From positions 160,408 through 224,407 of the forward strand of contig JANQQU010000033.1 of assembly GCA_028284905.1 (NCBI GenBank): DNA of 64,000 bases. The letters are read 5' to 3'. How positions within the stretch are numbered: the stretch's first letter is position 1; each line of letters starts with the position of its first letter. Both the position numbers and the translations under genes were made by a program. This DNA comes from Calditrichia bacterium (GTDB taxonomy: Bacteria > Calditrichota > Calditrichia > RBG-13-44-9 > J075). Positions 8,667 through 18,220 of this stretch are shown one piece after another. The notes under the pieces are model-generated. The model saw only the letters and a list, made by a program, of their open reading frames with translations. It did no database searches and was not told where the DNA came from.

Positions 8667-11027
8667 ATGAACATACTACGCAAATATATGACGACAGATT
8701 TTCATTTCGGGACTATCCGGAAAGAGAAGCGTGCTTTTCTACACATTTTCTTACTAATTTCTCTGCTTTTTTCAGCGGTTTTGGCAGAAAAGAGCGGCAT
8801 GATTACCGGGCAAATAACCACTGAAAACGGTGAATCCATTACCGGCGCTAATGCATACCTTGCCGGAACAAACATGGGCACCACTAGCAATGTCGATGGC
8901 CATTTTGAACTATCAGATGTGCCATTCGGAGACTACGTTCTGGTGGTTGAAATTATTGGCCGGGAAAAAAATCAGCAAAAAATCACCGTCGATAAAACCG
9001 AAAATTTATCGGTAGACGTCCAGTTAGCAGTGCTGCCGATAAACCTGCAAGATATTGTCGTGGTGGAAAGCCGCGGCAGCGATCTTACCGAACGTATGAA
9101 CACCCTGCCGACAAAAGTAATTGCCAGAATACCGGCCCGGGTTACCGGCGAATTACTACGGGAAATTCCGGGTGTGGAAGCGGTTCGCCGTGGTCCTACC
9201 GGTTTGGATCCGGTAGTGCGCGGTTTACGGGAAACCGAAGTAGGCATGTATGTAGATGGTACTCGCTATTTCCCCGGAGGACCGGGCAGAATGGACTCGC
9301 CACTGAGCCATCTGGATCCCAGTGCAATCCACAATATTCAGGTAGTAAAAGGTCCCTATGCGCTTACCTGGGGTGCCGGAAACCTGAGCGCTATTCATGC
9401 GGAAACCCGCGATCTGTTTCAGGAAGGAAGCGGTTTGCTGCACGGCCGGCTTACCAGCGGATATCATAGTAATGTTAATGCCAGTGAAATGGCCGGCGCA
9501 CTGAATGGCCGTTCCGGTAATATTTCCTACTGGTTACATGGCAACTGGCGGGAAGGGCAGGATTATGAAGATGGCAATGGCGATGTCGTGCCTGGCGATT
9601 TTCGCTCCCGGGAAGTCCGCGGGAAACTTGGTTTTCAATTTGCGCCGGGCTCCCAATTAATTCTTTCCGGCGGCTATCAGGATCAGGATGACATGGATTA
9701 TCCCGGCCGCTTACTCGATGCCCGCTTCTTTAAAGTGTATAATCTTAACGCCCGTTATCGCTTACTGCGCTCCCAGGGAATGCTACGCTCTTTGGAAGTC
9801 TTGACCTATCTGAATGATGTCGATCATGAGATGGATAACGATAACAAGCCAACCGCACAACCCAACGAAAACCGCATGCCCCCATTTCCCCTCCTGGTAG
9901 AAGTAATGACCGGTGCCAAGGTTAGCGGGGGAAAAGTTGCGGCGGAATTAGCCCTGGGGAATAATTGGTCCGGGGAAGTTGGCGGCGATATCTATAGTGT
10001 TAACAGGGACGCCGTACGGCAGATCTATCGCCGGGATACCGGCATGCAAATTTTCAGCAATGATGTCGTCTGGCCGGATGCAACAATCAGAGATATTGGA
10101 TTGTTTGCCCGGGCCAAGCGTCCCTTAAGCAGTCGCATAAAAGCAAGCGGTACCGTTCGTGTCGATTTTGTGAACGCCGATGCGGATACCGTCAGCGAAT
10201 TCTTCAGCGAGAATATTACCAACGACATGTCCGCAACGGAAAGAAACCTCAGTGCATCTTTCATGCTGGAAGCAGCTTTAAACAAGCACTGGCTGCTTTC
10301 TGTCGGTGCCGGCTCAGTTGTACGAACAGCTGATGCCAACGAAAGGTACTCAGATCGTTTTCCCTCCAGTAAAGCCCAAACCAGCGCAGAATTTGTTGGT
10401 AATCCTGATCTTTTTCCGGAAAGAAGCACCCAGGGAGATATCTGGCTGGAAGCAGCATTTGAGCGCTTTTCTCTGCACAGCAACATTTTCTATCGTCACA
10501 TGGATAATTACATCACCCTGGTAGAATCGGAATTCTCGAAGAAATTGCCGCTCAGTCCAAACCAGGTGTTTGAATATGTAAATGGCGATGCCAATTTTGG
10601 GGGATTCGAATCTGCAGTTTCTTTACGGCTATCCGAGCTGCTAAGTCTGAATGGCGCGGCAACTTATCTTTGGGGAGAAGATACATCCCTGGACGAACCG
10701 GTCTTAGGAATTGCCCCGCTGAAGTTTGACGTCGGAGTACGCTTACAATCGCCGGACAATCGCTACTACCTGCAGGGAAATGTCAAGATTGTTTCCGAGC
10801 AGGATCGCGTCGCAACCACACGCAGTGAGTTAACGACGGATGGATATACCACGATGGACGTCCGCGGTGGCATAAAAATATTTCAGAACTTTGAGCTGCG
10901 TGGCGGTATTCTTAATCTCACGGACGAAAGTTATACCGATCATCTTAATGCCAAGAATCCGTTTACCGGTCAGCAGGTTGCCGAACCGGGACGGGTATTT
11001 TTTACAAATCTTAGCTTTGGCTTCTAG
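8667..11027 (+). CDS. TonB-dependent outer-membrane receptor, possibly for copper
   Basis: A 786-residue protein from the ATG at 8667, which is chosen because AAGGA (8654-8658) lies 8 bases upstream. Alternative in-frame ATGs are at 8646 and 8658. A signal peptide ends near LLFSAVLA. A carboxypeptidase-regulatory-like domain follows (MITGQITTENGESITGANAY), then a plug domain (ELLREIPGVEAVRRG) and a beta-barrel ending in an aromatic residue (FTNLSFGF). In the plug, GRMDSPLSHLDPSAIHNIQVVKGP is close to the pattern I recall from TonB-dependent copper receptors (OprC/NosA type: RMDPP, then VIKGPQT). The copper assignment is inference from that and from the Cys-rich neighbour. A strong terminator follows. 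Confidence 0.87.
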   Translation: MNILRKYMTTDFHFGTIRKEKRAFLHIFLLISLLFSAVLAEKSGMITGQITTENGESITGANAYLAGTNMGTTSNVDGHFELSDVPFGDYVLVVEIIGREKNQQKITVDKTENLSVDVQLAVLPINLQDIVVVESRGSDLTERMNTLPTKVIARIPARVTGELLREIPGVEAVRRGPTGLDPVVRGLRETEVGMYVDGTRYFPGGPGRMDSPLSHLDPSAIHNIQVVKGPYALTWGAGNLSAIHAETRDLFQEGSGLLHGRLTSGYHSNVNASEMAGALNGRSGNISYWLHGNWREGQDYEDGNGDVVPGDFRSREVRGKLGFQFAPGSQLILSGGYQDQDDMDYPGRLLDARFFKVYNLNARYRLLRSQGMLRSLEVLTYLNDVDHEMDNDNKPTAQPNENRMPPFPLLVEVMTGAKVSGGKVAAELALGNNWSGEVGGDIYSVNRDAVRQIYRRDTGMQIFSNDVVWPDATIRDIGLFARAKRPLSSRIKASGTVRVDFVNADADTVSEFFSENITNDMSATERNLSASFMLEAALNKHWLLSVGAGSVVRTADANERYSDRFPSSKAQTSAEFVGNPDLFPERSTQGDIWLEAAFERFSLHSNIFYRHMDNYITLVESEFSKKLPLSPNQVFEYVNGDANFGGFESAVSLRLSELLSLNGAATYLWGEDTSLDEPVLGIAPLKFDVGVRLQSPDNRYYLQGNVKIVSEQDRVATTRSELTTDGYTTMDVRGGIKIFQNFELRGGILNLTDESYTDHLNAKNPFTGQQVAEPGRVFFTNLSFGF

Positions 11028-11037
11028 CTAATTTTCG

Positions 11038-11071
11038 GCTACCGGTAATGGATAATTACCGGTAGCTTTTT
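11038..11071 (+). terminator. Rho-independent terminator of the TonB receptor gene
   Basis: A perfect 12-base stem (11038-11049 with 11055-11066), a five-base loop and a run of five T directly follow the receptor's stop codon. Confidence 0.92.
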
Positions 11072-11324
11072 AATTCCCTCAGTTGCAGGCCTCTTCAACC
11101 TTATAATATCCATCTTAAGATTCTCACCGGCAAAGTTTACCACTCTGCTGCCGACCTTACCCACTATTGGGTATTTAGATTCCAACAACTCAACTTTAAG
11201 TTTTTAATAGATGCGAATACCGGTAGGAAATTAGCCTTGAGTAATCCTTCATAGATGACAATTCGAGATGCAAAGCCCGCTATATGCTCCTTATCAAATA
11301 AGTCCCTCTTATCCTGAAAAGGAA

Positions 11325-11356
11325 AAAGCCCGCTGAAATCAGCGGGCTTTCCTTTT
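11325..11356. terminator. Bidirectional terminator between convergent genes
   Basis: Ten-base stem AAAGCCCGCT (11325-11334) pairs with 11341-11350. T runs lie on both sides when read in each direction (A run before, TTTTT shortly after). It is placed to stop the minus-strand gene ending at 11400. Confidence 0.85.
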
Positions 11357-11399
11357 TCATAAAGCGCTTTTAAAACTTACTCTCACTGCTAGATGAGTC

Positions 11400-14300
11400 T
11401 TACTTCAGGAACAGCATTTTCCGGGAAAGGCTTTGCTCTCCGGCAATCAGGCGGTAGAAATACACACCACTGCCCAATGGGCGGGCGAGGTCGTCCTTAC
11501 CATCCCACTGCACCAGATAATTCCCGGCCGGCTGACGCTGGTCAACGAGCGTTCTTACAATCTGCCCCAGGCTATTATAGACAACCAGTTTGGCAGTTTC
11601 CGCACTTTCCAGACGATAACTGATCCAGGTTTCCGGATTAAAGGGATTCGGATAGTTCTGCGCCAGATAGAAGCCCTCAACAATTTGCCCTTCATCGTCA
11701 ATACTGGCTGCGTTATCGACATTAACAGTAACTGGCAGATTTACGGTACCGCCGTTACCACCGATAATTATCGAACCGCTGTAGTTACCCTGGCTAACAC
11801 CGTTCGCATTGTACGTTGCAGTTATTAACGCGTTGCCGCCCGGAGCGATATTTCCGGAAGTTGGCGAAACGGTTAATGGCGACGGCAGACCACTGATATT
11901 AATAGAGCCACTGGCCTGATCGGTAGCGCCCTGGTCATCCGTCACGGTCAAGCTCCAGTTATAGGTATTTCCGGAGGTGTAGGTATGGCTGGCGACCGAC
12001 TGATTGCTGCTGTTACCGTCACCAAAATCCCAGAAGTACTGGGCAATTGAGCCATCACTATCAAACGAACCGGAGCCATCGAAAGTAATCGACTGATTCA
12101 CCTGGCCGCTACCCGGTACGGAAGCAACCGCTGTTGGTGGCTGATTACCACCGCCAAGGAAGTTCCCACTGGCGCGAATGATAAATGCACCGTTTTCAAA
12201 GCCGCCAACGCCATTCAGGTTATTCCAGGTAGAATAGAACGGATCGAACCAGAAGCTCTTATTCGGAATTTGGGCATCGGTATCCGCACCCGCTGGATAA
12301 GCGATCAGGCCGGTAGCCCCAATCACCAGGTAAAAAGTGGAGTTTGGATTGAATTCAATTGCCGGATCTACCGTTATATTAAACCAGCCGCCCGTTGACG
12401 CTAAACCGAGATTCAACGTTGCATCTAGAATTGGATTGCCATTCAAATCACTGTAAATGCCAACATAAACCAGGTTGGAGAAAACGGATTCCGTTTGCAT
12501 ATAAAACTGAATTTCTGACAGTGAGAATCCCTGGCTGCCGAGGTTAAACTCATTCGCCCAATAAAAATCGTTATAATCAGCGGTGCCGATAAAATCGTCC
12601 GCGGAGTTATCACCGTCGTCCAGGCCAAGAATATCGGTCGCCTCATTAAATGGTATCCGGGTATCTTCTTTGCCGGCTTTTCCGACAGCTCGCGCCCCGG
12701 CGCCTTCAGTTTCAATACGCGGTAAGCCAACTGTCGGATCATCACCATCATTCAGCAAAATTCCCCGGTAGGTGCCTTCCATATTCGGACCAAATCCGGA
12801 TACACTCAGGTTATAATTGAGGGTTTGCCCACCGGTATTCAACACGTTAAAATATTCCGAGCGAACAGTATTTGGCTGAAGAGAAATGGTTAATTCAGAG
12901 ACATTTGTGCCGGCCACTGCCGCGCCACCGCCGCCACCGACCGTAGCGGAATAAACCCCGCGACCATGCGTTCCGGCGACCACTAATCCATCAGACGGAC
13001 GGGAAACCAGCATTGCGGTAATAGCGTTACCGATGTTACTGGCGCCTTCATGTAACCAACTGGTGCTGCCACCGTTCATGCTGGTGGTGGAATAAATACC
13101 GGTACTGGTAGCGAGCATATAGACGTTACCGGAGCTGGTCGGATGAATCACGGCCCAGCGCATCGAGGGAGAATCCTGCCCGCCGAGGTTGCCTTCCACA
13201 TTGCTCCAGCTGGCGCCGGCATTATTGGAGTACCAAACCCCTTCCACACCATAGTTGGAAAAGACCGCCATAATTTCATCGCCATTGTTCGGATTAACAG
13301 CGATACAATTCAAATAGGCCCATTGGGCGCTAATCGGAGGCGTAATTGTGGTTCCCGCCGGGTTGGAAGCCGCATTATCGACCCGCTTCATCACAGTAGT
13401 GTTCTGATAATTAGTGGCAGCAAAGTAGAGACGATTGGCCGGCGTTGTTGTAACGGCAATAGAAGTAACCTGCGTATTTGCTACTGCGGAATTATCCAGC
13501 GAGGTCCAGTTAATGTTGGTAGGATTTGGATTGCCGTCGGGAATGCCATCGAGATTGCTGTTTCGCCATACCCGATTGCCTTCGGCGAGATACATTACTC
13601 TGCTGTCGTTCGGGTCCAGCAGCATTGGGGCAATGAACTGGTACTGCGGGTTATTTACTGCCGGGCTGACTGCAGCAGTCAGTGTAACCTGGCCATTGCT
13701 TTGGCTCCCGCGAACAATATTACCAAGCTGCGAAGAAACATAAACTTTAGAACCGCCGGGAACAATCGCATTAAAAGCGCCATCACCGGTCATTGCTTCG
13801 CTCCAACTGGCTGTGCTACTCGTGGAAGAGGCTAGCCAGGAGCCATTATCCTGCAAACCGCCAAGGATCAAATTGCCGCCCTGCGGATCAACTGAAATGG
13901 CATAAAACTGGGTAGTCATGTATCCATTATTCAGGGAGTTCCAGGTTTGGGTTGGCTCCAGCACATTATTGGTTTGGGAAAGACCGCCATCATGTCCGGA
14001 GATCATCGCATTGGCATTATTTGGGTAGAATGCAATCGAATGCTGGTCGGGATGATGGACCGGATAACCGAAATCGCTCGGATGATATCCCCCCACCCAA
14101 TCGTAATTGCTGCCGCCATCGGTGGAGCGGATTAAGTTTGTTCCACCCAGCCAAATCGTATTGGGATCATTCGGTTTCACTTTCACTAACAAGTCATAAC
14201 CACCCTGGGAGTTAAATTTCCCCACACCGCCAAAAGGATCATTAAAATCCGGAATGCTTGAAGATAAATCCGTCCAATTATTCGATCCCGCATTGTAACG

Positions 14301-15413
14301 GAAAAGCTGGTGATCGGAGGCTTGTGCACCATTGCCATTCTGTACTAATGCATAGAGTGTATTAGCATCGGAAGGTGCAGAAGCGAGCACGATTCGCGCC
14401 GGGTCGTTATTTAACGAATTAGGCGTGATGTTCGACCAACTGCTACCATTATTTGTAGATCGATACACCCCATATTCTGAGATACCGGTGCCATTCCTGC
14501 CCATTGCGGCATAAATGTCGCCATTACTTGCCGCTACGACATCTGTGCTGCTGCTATAGGGAGATTGGTTGCGACCAAGAACAAAACCCCAGCTGTTCCC
14601 GCCATCTGTAGACTGAAAAATACCGCCATAGGTTGCTACATATACATCGCTATTGGTGGGACTAACTGCGACATTCCAGATGATATCAAAAAAATCGTCA
14701 AAAGCGTTGGGGTCGTTATTATTTATTGTGCTGGCAAGCTGCGTCCAGCTATCCCCATTATTGGTTGACTTAAAAATGCCATGTCCCCAATAGGCAAAGT
14801 TACCATTTCCAGCAGCTGAATTACCAAGATACTCACCGGTACCGTAATACCAGACATTGCGGTTGTTGGGATCCTGGGCAATACAGGTAACACTGGAATG
14901 GGCATCCAGCGCAGTCGTTAAAGACCAACTGCTACCATTATTCGTAGACAAGTAAACGCCCCCGGAAATACCACCGGCAAGAATGCGTTGATTACTGCTG
15001 CCATTATAATTCAAATCAATGGCCAGTGCCCTGGTACGCCCACCGACATTAAACGGTCCGCGCGCATCCCAGTTTGCAGTAAATTCCGGGTTTCCCAGAC
15101 TTTCCCGGGAGGGAATTTTACTGGCAAATGCCAATTCTTTCTGGCGAATGTTGTCAGGAACTTTCCCGGTTTGCGGATCTTTCAAACGGTTAATTTCAAA
15201 TTCGACCCGGGAAACCGCATCGTCGGGATTCTTTGGTGAAAAACTGGAACGAACCCGTTTCAATTTTTCCTGAACCGACTGCAAGTTTTCAGAATGCTCT
15301 CCTGCCGGCCCCTTATTAAGGCTGCTAAAATAGAAAAAGCCAGAGACTGCAACCACCAAAATCAGTGCAATGCCTCCAGCTTTAAAAATAAATCGGTTGG
15401 TAGCTTTACCCAT
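11400..15413 (-). CDS. Large exported BNR/sortilin-like beta-propeller protein with PKD domain and T9SS sorting tail
   Basis: A 1337-residue protein starting with a signal anchor (about residues 12-30). The first 830 residues are many copies of a beta-propeller blade with the BNR/Asp-box-like phrase STNNGSSW, STDGGNSW or SNNAGASW, as in sortilin/Vps10 or xyloglucanase-type propellers. A PKD domain follows (PPTAVASVPGSGQ to WDFGDGNSS), about residues 1085-1165, then an Ig-like segment. The last 90 residues are the type IX secretion sorting domain (NYPNPFNPETWISYRL to SRKMLFLK). It is therefore expected at the cell surface or secreted. No catalytic residues are evident, so binding or structural roles are possible. 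AAAGGAG before the ATG supports the start. Confidence 0.9.
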   Translation of the reverse strand: MGKATNRFIFKAGGIALILVVAVSGFFYFSSLNKGPAGEHSENLQSVQEKLKRVRSSFSPKNPDDAVSRVEFEINRLKDPQTGKVPDNIRQKELAFASKIPSRESLGNPEFTANWDARGPFNVGGRTRALAIDLNYNGSSNQRILAGGISGGVYLSTNNGSSWSLTTALDAHSSVTCIAQDPNNRNVWYYGTGEYLGNSAAGNGNFAYWGHGIFKSTNNGDSWTQLASTINNNDPNAFDDFFDIIWNVAVSPTNSDVYVATYGGIFQSTDGGNSWGFVLGRNQSPYSSSTDVVAASNGDIYAAMGRNGTGISEYGVYRSTNNGSSWSNITPNSLNNDPARIVLASAPSDANTLYALVQNGNGAQASDHQLFRYNAGSNNWTDLSSSIPDFNDPFGGVGKFNSQGGYDLLVKVKPNDPNTIWLGGTNLIRSTDGGSNYDWVGGYHPSDFGYPVHHPDQHSIAFYPNNANAMISGHDGGLSQTNNVLEPTQTWNSLNNGYMTTQFYAISVDPQGGNLILGGLQDNGSWLASSTSSTASWSEAMTGDGAFNAIVPGGSKVYVSSQLGNIVRGSQSNGQVTLTAAVSPAVNNPQYQFIAPMLLDPNDSRVMYLAEGNRVWRNSNLDGIPDGNPNPTNINWTSLDNSAVANTQVTSIAVTTTPANRLYFAATNYQNTTVMKRVDNAASNPAGTTITPPISAQWAYLNCIAVNPNNGDEIMAVFSNYGVEGVWYSNNAGASWSNVEGNLGGQDSPSMRWAVIHPTSSGNVYMLATSTGIYSTTSMNGGSTSWLHEGASNIGNAITAMLVSRPSDGLVVAGTHGRGVYSATVGGGGGAAVAGTNVSELTISLQPNTVRSEYFNVLNTGGQTLNYNLSVSGFGPNMEGTYRGILLNDGDDPTVGLPRIETEGAGARAVGKAGKEDTRIPFNEATDILGLDDGDNSADDFIGTADYNDFYWANEFNLGSQGFSLSEIQFYMQTESVFSNLVYVGIYSDLNGNPILDATLNLGLASTGGWFNITVDPAIEFNPNSTFYLVIGATGLIAYPAGADTDAQIPNKSFWFDPFYSTWNNLNGVGGFENGAFIIRASGNFLGGGNQPPTAVASVPGSGQVNQSITFDGSGSFDSDGSIAQYFWDFGDGNSSNQSVASHTYTSGNTYNWSLTVTDDQGATDQASGSINISGLPSPLTVSPTSGNIAPGGNALITATYNANGVSQGNYSGSIIIGGNGGTVNLPVTVNVDNAASIDDEGQIVEGFYLAQNYPNPFNPETWISYRLESAETAKLVVYNSLGQIVRTLVDQRQPAGNYLVQWDGKDDLARPLGSGVYFYRLIAGEQSLSRKMLFLK

Positions 15414-15638
15414 AATTAATCTCCTTTAACCTTGGGTTTGTCGGACACATTTCGGCCCTGAATAGACCCCAATCAAACAATTGCCAATAAAACCGGTGTG
15501 ATAATACCTGCCAGGTTTTGATCGGCAAAGTTACATCTGTCGGTGTATATTCCAGCCCGAACTTTCAGATTTTCTATATAATTCCTAAATTATATCAACA
15601 GTACTGGGGGAATGGTAAATTTTGAAATATCGTATCGA

Positions 15639-16145
15639 CTATTGAACGGCGTACCCGTGAATTGTATAAGCACCGCTTTTTTCCTGGCTCCCCATAGATG
15701 GCTTTACCCCCGCCAAATCAACCTGTATTTGATCACCAACTTTCACACCGGGATATTGCTCCGCCATATCCGGGAATAGTTCTGTCGTTGGTCCGGTAGT
15801 ATAGGCAAACCGGGCGTCATAAGTATTGTCAACCATTACCGGCGGGGAAAAACTCATCCCGGTGCCGACAACCCGGACTATACGGATTTTCGCATTACAT
15901 GGCGCCTTGCCGCAGGGCTCATCCGGATTATCTGTGTCTAAAACTTCATCAATGCTGACCACTTCCGCTACGACTCGGCAATATCCGACCGGTATTCCCA
16001 CACCAACGTTTTTCGATAGTCCACTACTTGTGCTATCCATTTTCAAATTGCTCGCCTCTGAATCGGTCTTTTGTTGCGCGTTTTTACTACAGCTCAGTCC
16101 AAACCCCAACAATGCAACTACAATTATCACCCGCAATAAATTCAT
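15639..16145 (-). CDS. Lipoprotein, function unknown
   Basis: A 168-residue predicted lipoprotein with lipobox LSCS at about residue 19 and a Ser/Lys-rich linker after it. The folded part (from about residue 48) has cysteines at CRVV and in DEPCGKAPCNAKIRIV, which may form disulfides. The pattern of a beta-rich domain with VKVGDQIQVDLAGV suggests an OB-like or small barrel fold, which is only a guess. AGGAAAG precedes the ATG. It lies upstream of the giant propeller gene on the same strand, with a gap of about 225 bases. Confidence 0.75.
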   Translation of the reverse strand: MNLLRVIIVVALLGFGLSCSKNAQQKTDSEASNLKMDSTSSGLSKNVGVGIPVGYCRVVAEVVSIDEVLDTDNPDEPCGKAPCNAKIRIVRVVGTGMSFSPPVMVDNTYDARFAYTTGPTTELFPDMAEQYPGVKVGDQIQVDLAGVKPSMGSQEKSGAYTIHGYAVQ

Positions 16146-16535
16146 AATCTTTCCTACCTTGTTGATAAGTTTATTATATGTCGAAAATATCCGCTTTAAT
16201 TCCTAATTTTACTGTGATTTTAATCAATCCGCTCACCTACATAAAGAGGGGGGAAACACACAAAAAACAGACATAAAACATTGTTTTAAAGAAACTTAAA
16301 GCAAAACAAATATTTGACTATGATCATTTGGTTTCAAAGATTAATTCTATTTATTATTAAATATGGTGCAGGCGTAGGGAGTAGGACCGTTTTTTAAGCG
16401 TATTCGGCATTTACACAAGATTCTCTCTTAATCTAACGGTTAATTGCAGGCATACGCAATACAATATATTGATTTTATCAAATTATAATATTGTTAGAGT
16501 TATTTTCTAGCAAATCCAAAAACAGGAGATTGGTT
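16146..16535. other. AT-rich divergent intergenic region
   Basis: This separates the minus-strand lipoprotein from the plus-strand T9SS protein, so promoters for both should lie here. I see no gene. A segment ATTGTTTTAAAGAAACTTAAAG (16280-16301 area) resembles one at 27140-27163. No clear -35/-10 pair was found. Confidence 0.4.
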
Positions 16536-18143
16536 ATGAAAAGAATTATCTACGTAATTATTTCATCTTTTTTGTTTTTCATTCCTGGCTTTACCCAAGT
16601 GTTAATTGATGATTTTGCTGTAAATAATTCTGCTCAGAATACCAATGGTGTCGGACGAACAGCTGTATCTGCCCTGCCCAATGGTACCTTTGCTGTCGCC
16701 TGGCAGGATTTTAACGACTACAATGTGCCGGTAGCGGAAATTCCCCGGGTAGCGGTGCAAATGTATACAGCTAATGCCAGCCCCATAGGCCCGCTTAATT
16801 TGTTTCGGGGGGAATCCCGCTCACTGTCAATCTGGACTTCAGATTACCTTGATGCGGATATCGATCTTAATTTTTTGCCGGATGGTACTTTGCTGGTTGG
16901 TGTTGAGCATAAAGGTACCTTGTCAATTGGTGGCGATTTTGTCTATTCCGAGGAAACCGGGATCGGTGCTGTTTCTGCAGCGGGAGATATTATTGACCTG
17001 ACCAGTGGTAACGGGGTGATCTTATGGCTCATTCCGCTCGCGTTGGATAATCACGAGAACACTCGTCTTGCCGTTGCCCCGGATGGTGCCTTTTTCGCCA
17101 TTGTTAATGGCCCAACATTTGACACCGGTTTTAGTGCAGTAGCCATTCAACAATTTGACGCAAATGGCAGTTTTGTCGGCAATTTTTTCTTTCCGCACTC
17201 TGGCGATCCCGGCCCGAATGCGAATCATGTTAATCCGGATATCGGCACCAACGGCAGCCTGCATATGGTCGTCTGGCAGGATGGCCGCCAGGATAATAAC
17301 TACGACATCACAGCCCAGTTCTACAATAACAGCGGCCCGATCGGCGGGAATTTTCTCGTAAATGCCGGGGATCCGGCCGGGACGTTAAACCTCGTTCCCA
17401 GCCTGGCGATGAATACTGCCGGTAGCAGTGTCGTAGTTTGGTACGATACCCGGGTAGGCAGCACCGGCGAAATTTGGGGACAACGCTTCAACGGCTCCGG
17501 ACAAACGGTTGGTAACAATTTTCAAGTTAGCAGCGGAGAGGGTTTTATCTGGGATCGACCAGAAGTAGCCATGCGCAGTGACGGCAGTTTTATGGTTGTC
17601 TGGACAGATAGCCTTGCGAACCAAAGCGGCATCGATGCGCTTCGTGCCCGCGGACGGCAATTTGACGCAAATGGCAATCCTACCGGTACAACCTTCCTGC
17701 TCCCGAATCAGAATATCGCTTCCGGCCTCGCCAATATCAGCACCGATGGCAGTGCTTACTATTGTGCCTGGCTGGATGCCCGGTCCGGGGGCAATATCAA
17801 CGTCTATGCCAAAGTGATCGGCAATATTTCCACTTCCGTAGATCCTTCAACCGGAGAAGTTCCGGGAGACTTTCACCTCGCACAGAATTATCCCAATCCT
17901 TTCAATCCTTCCACAACGATTGATTTTACCCTGAAGCATTCCGCAACAGTTGAACTGGTAATTTATAATCAACTGGGACAAGTTGTCAAAACCCTGGAAA
18001 ATGCCCCATTAGCAGCCGGTGTGCACTCCCGCAGTTGGAATGGCACTGATGCGTTCAGTCGCCCGGTTGCCAGCGGTATTTACTTTTATCAGCTTCGCGC
18101 CGGTGAATTTTTGCAGCGGAAAAAAATGCTTTTGGTGAGATAA
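16536..18143 (+). CDS. Exported protein with T9SS type A sorting domain
   Basis: A 535-residue protein. The open frame begins at 16491, but the ATG at 16536 has AGGAG seven bases upstream and begins a clean signal peptide (MKRIIYVIISSFLFFIPGFTQ). The body contains repeated phrases such as LPNGTFAVAWQDFND, GSLHMVVWQDGRQDN, SSVVVWYDTRVG and GSFMVVWTDSLAN, typical of a beta-propeller found in large surface proteins. The last 85 residues are the T9SS tail (NYPNPFNPSTTIDFTL to RKKMLLVR). No enzyme motif is visible. It is expected to be secreted or surface-anchored. Confidence 0.88.
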   Translation: MKRIIYVIISSFLFFIPGFTQVLIDDFAVNNSAQNTNGVGRTAVSALPNGTFAVAWQDFNDYNVPVAEIPRVAVQMYTANASPIGPLNLFRGESRSLSIWTSDYLDADIDLNFLPDGTLLVGVEHKGTLSIGGDFVYSEETGIGAVSAAGDIIDLTSGNGVILWLIPLALDNHENTRLAVAPDGAFFAIVNGPTFDTGFSAVAIQQFDANGSFVGNFFFPHSGDPGPNANHVNPDIGTNGSLHMVVWQDGRQDNNYDITAQFYNNSGPIGGNFLVNAGDPAGTLNLVPSLAMNTAGSSVVVWYDTRVGSTGEIWGQRFNGSGQTVGNNFQVSSGEGFIWDRPEVAMRSDGSFMVVWTDSLANQSGIDALRARGRQFDANGNPTGTTFLLPNQNIASGLANISTDGSAYYCAWLDARSGGNINVYAKVIGNISTSVDPSTGEVPGDFHLAQNYPNPFNPSTTIDFTLKHSATVELVIYNQLGQVVKTLENAPLAAGVHSRSWNGTDAFSRPVASGIYFYQLRAGEFLQRKKMLLVR

Positions 18144-18188
18144 GAGGAAGGAAGATAACCAAGCGAGATTCTTCCTTAGATTTATATA

Positions 18189-18220
18189 AAGGCCTCAGAA
18201 TCAACATTTTTTGGGGCCTT
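18189..18220. terminator. Possible bidirectional terminator
   Basis: AAGGCC (18189-18194) can pair with GGCCTT (18215-18220) in the gap between convergent genes; the right arm touches the stop codon of the minus-strand hydrolase. The stem is short and the T run lies in the loop, so this is a weak call. Confidence 0.4.

Noticed and set aside
13143..13835. 230-residue open frame on the plus strand opposite the giant propeller gene
   Set aside because: It is antisense to a repetitive coding region and mirrors its low-stop composition; no ribosome binding site or family pattern.
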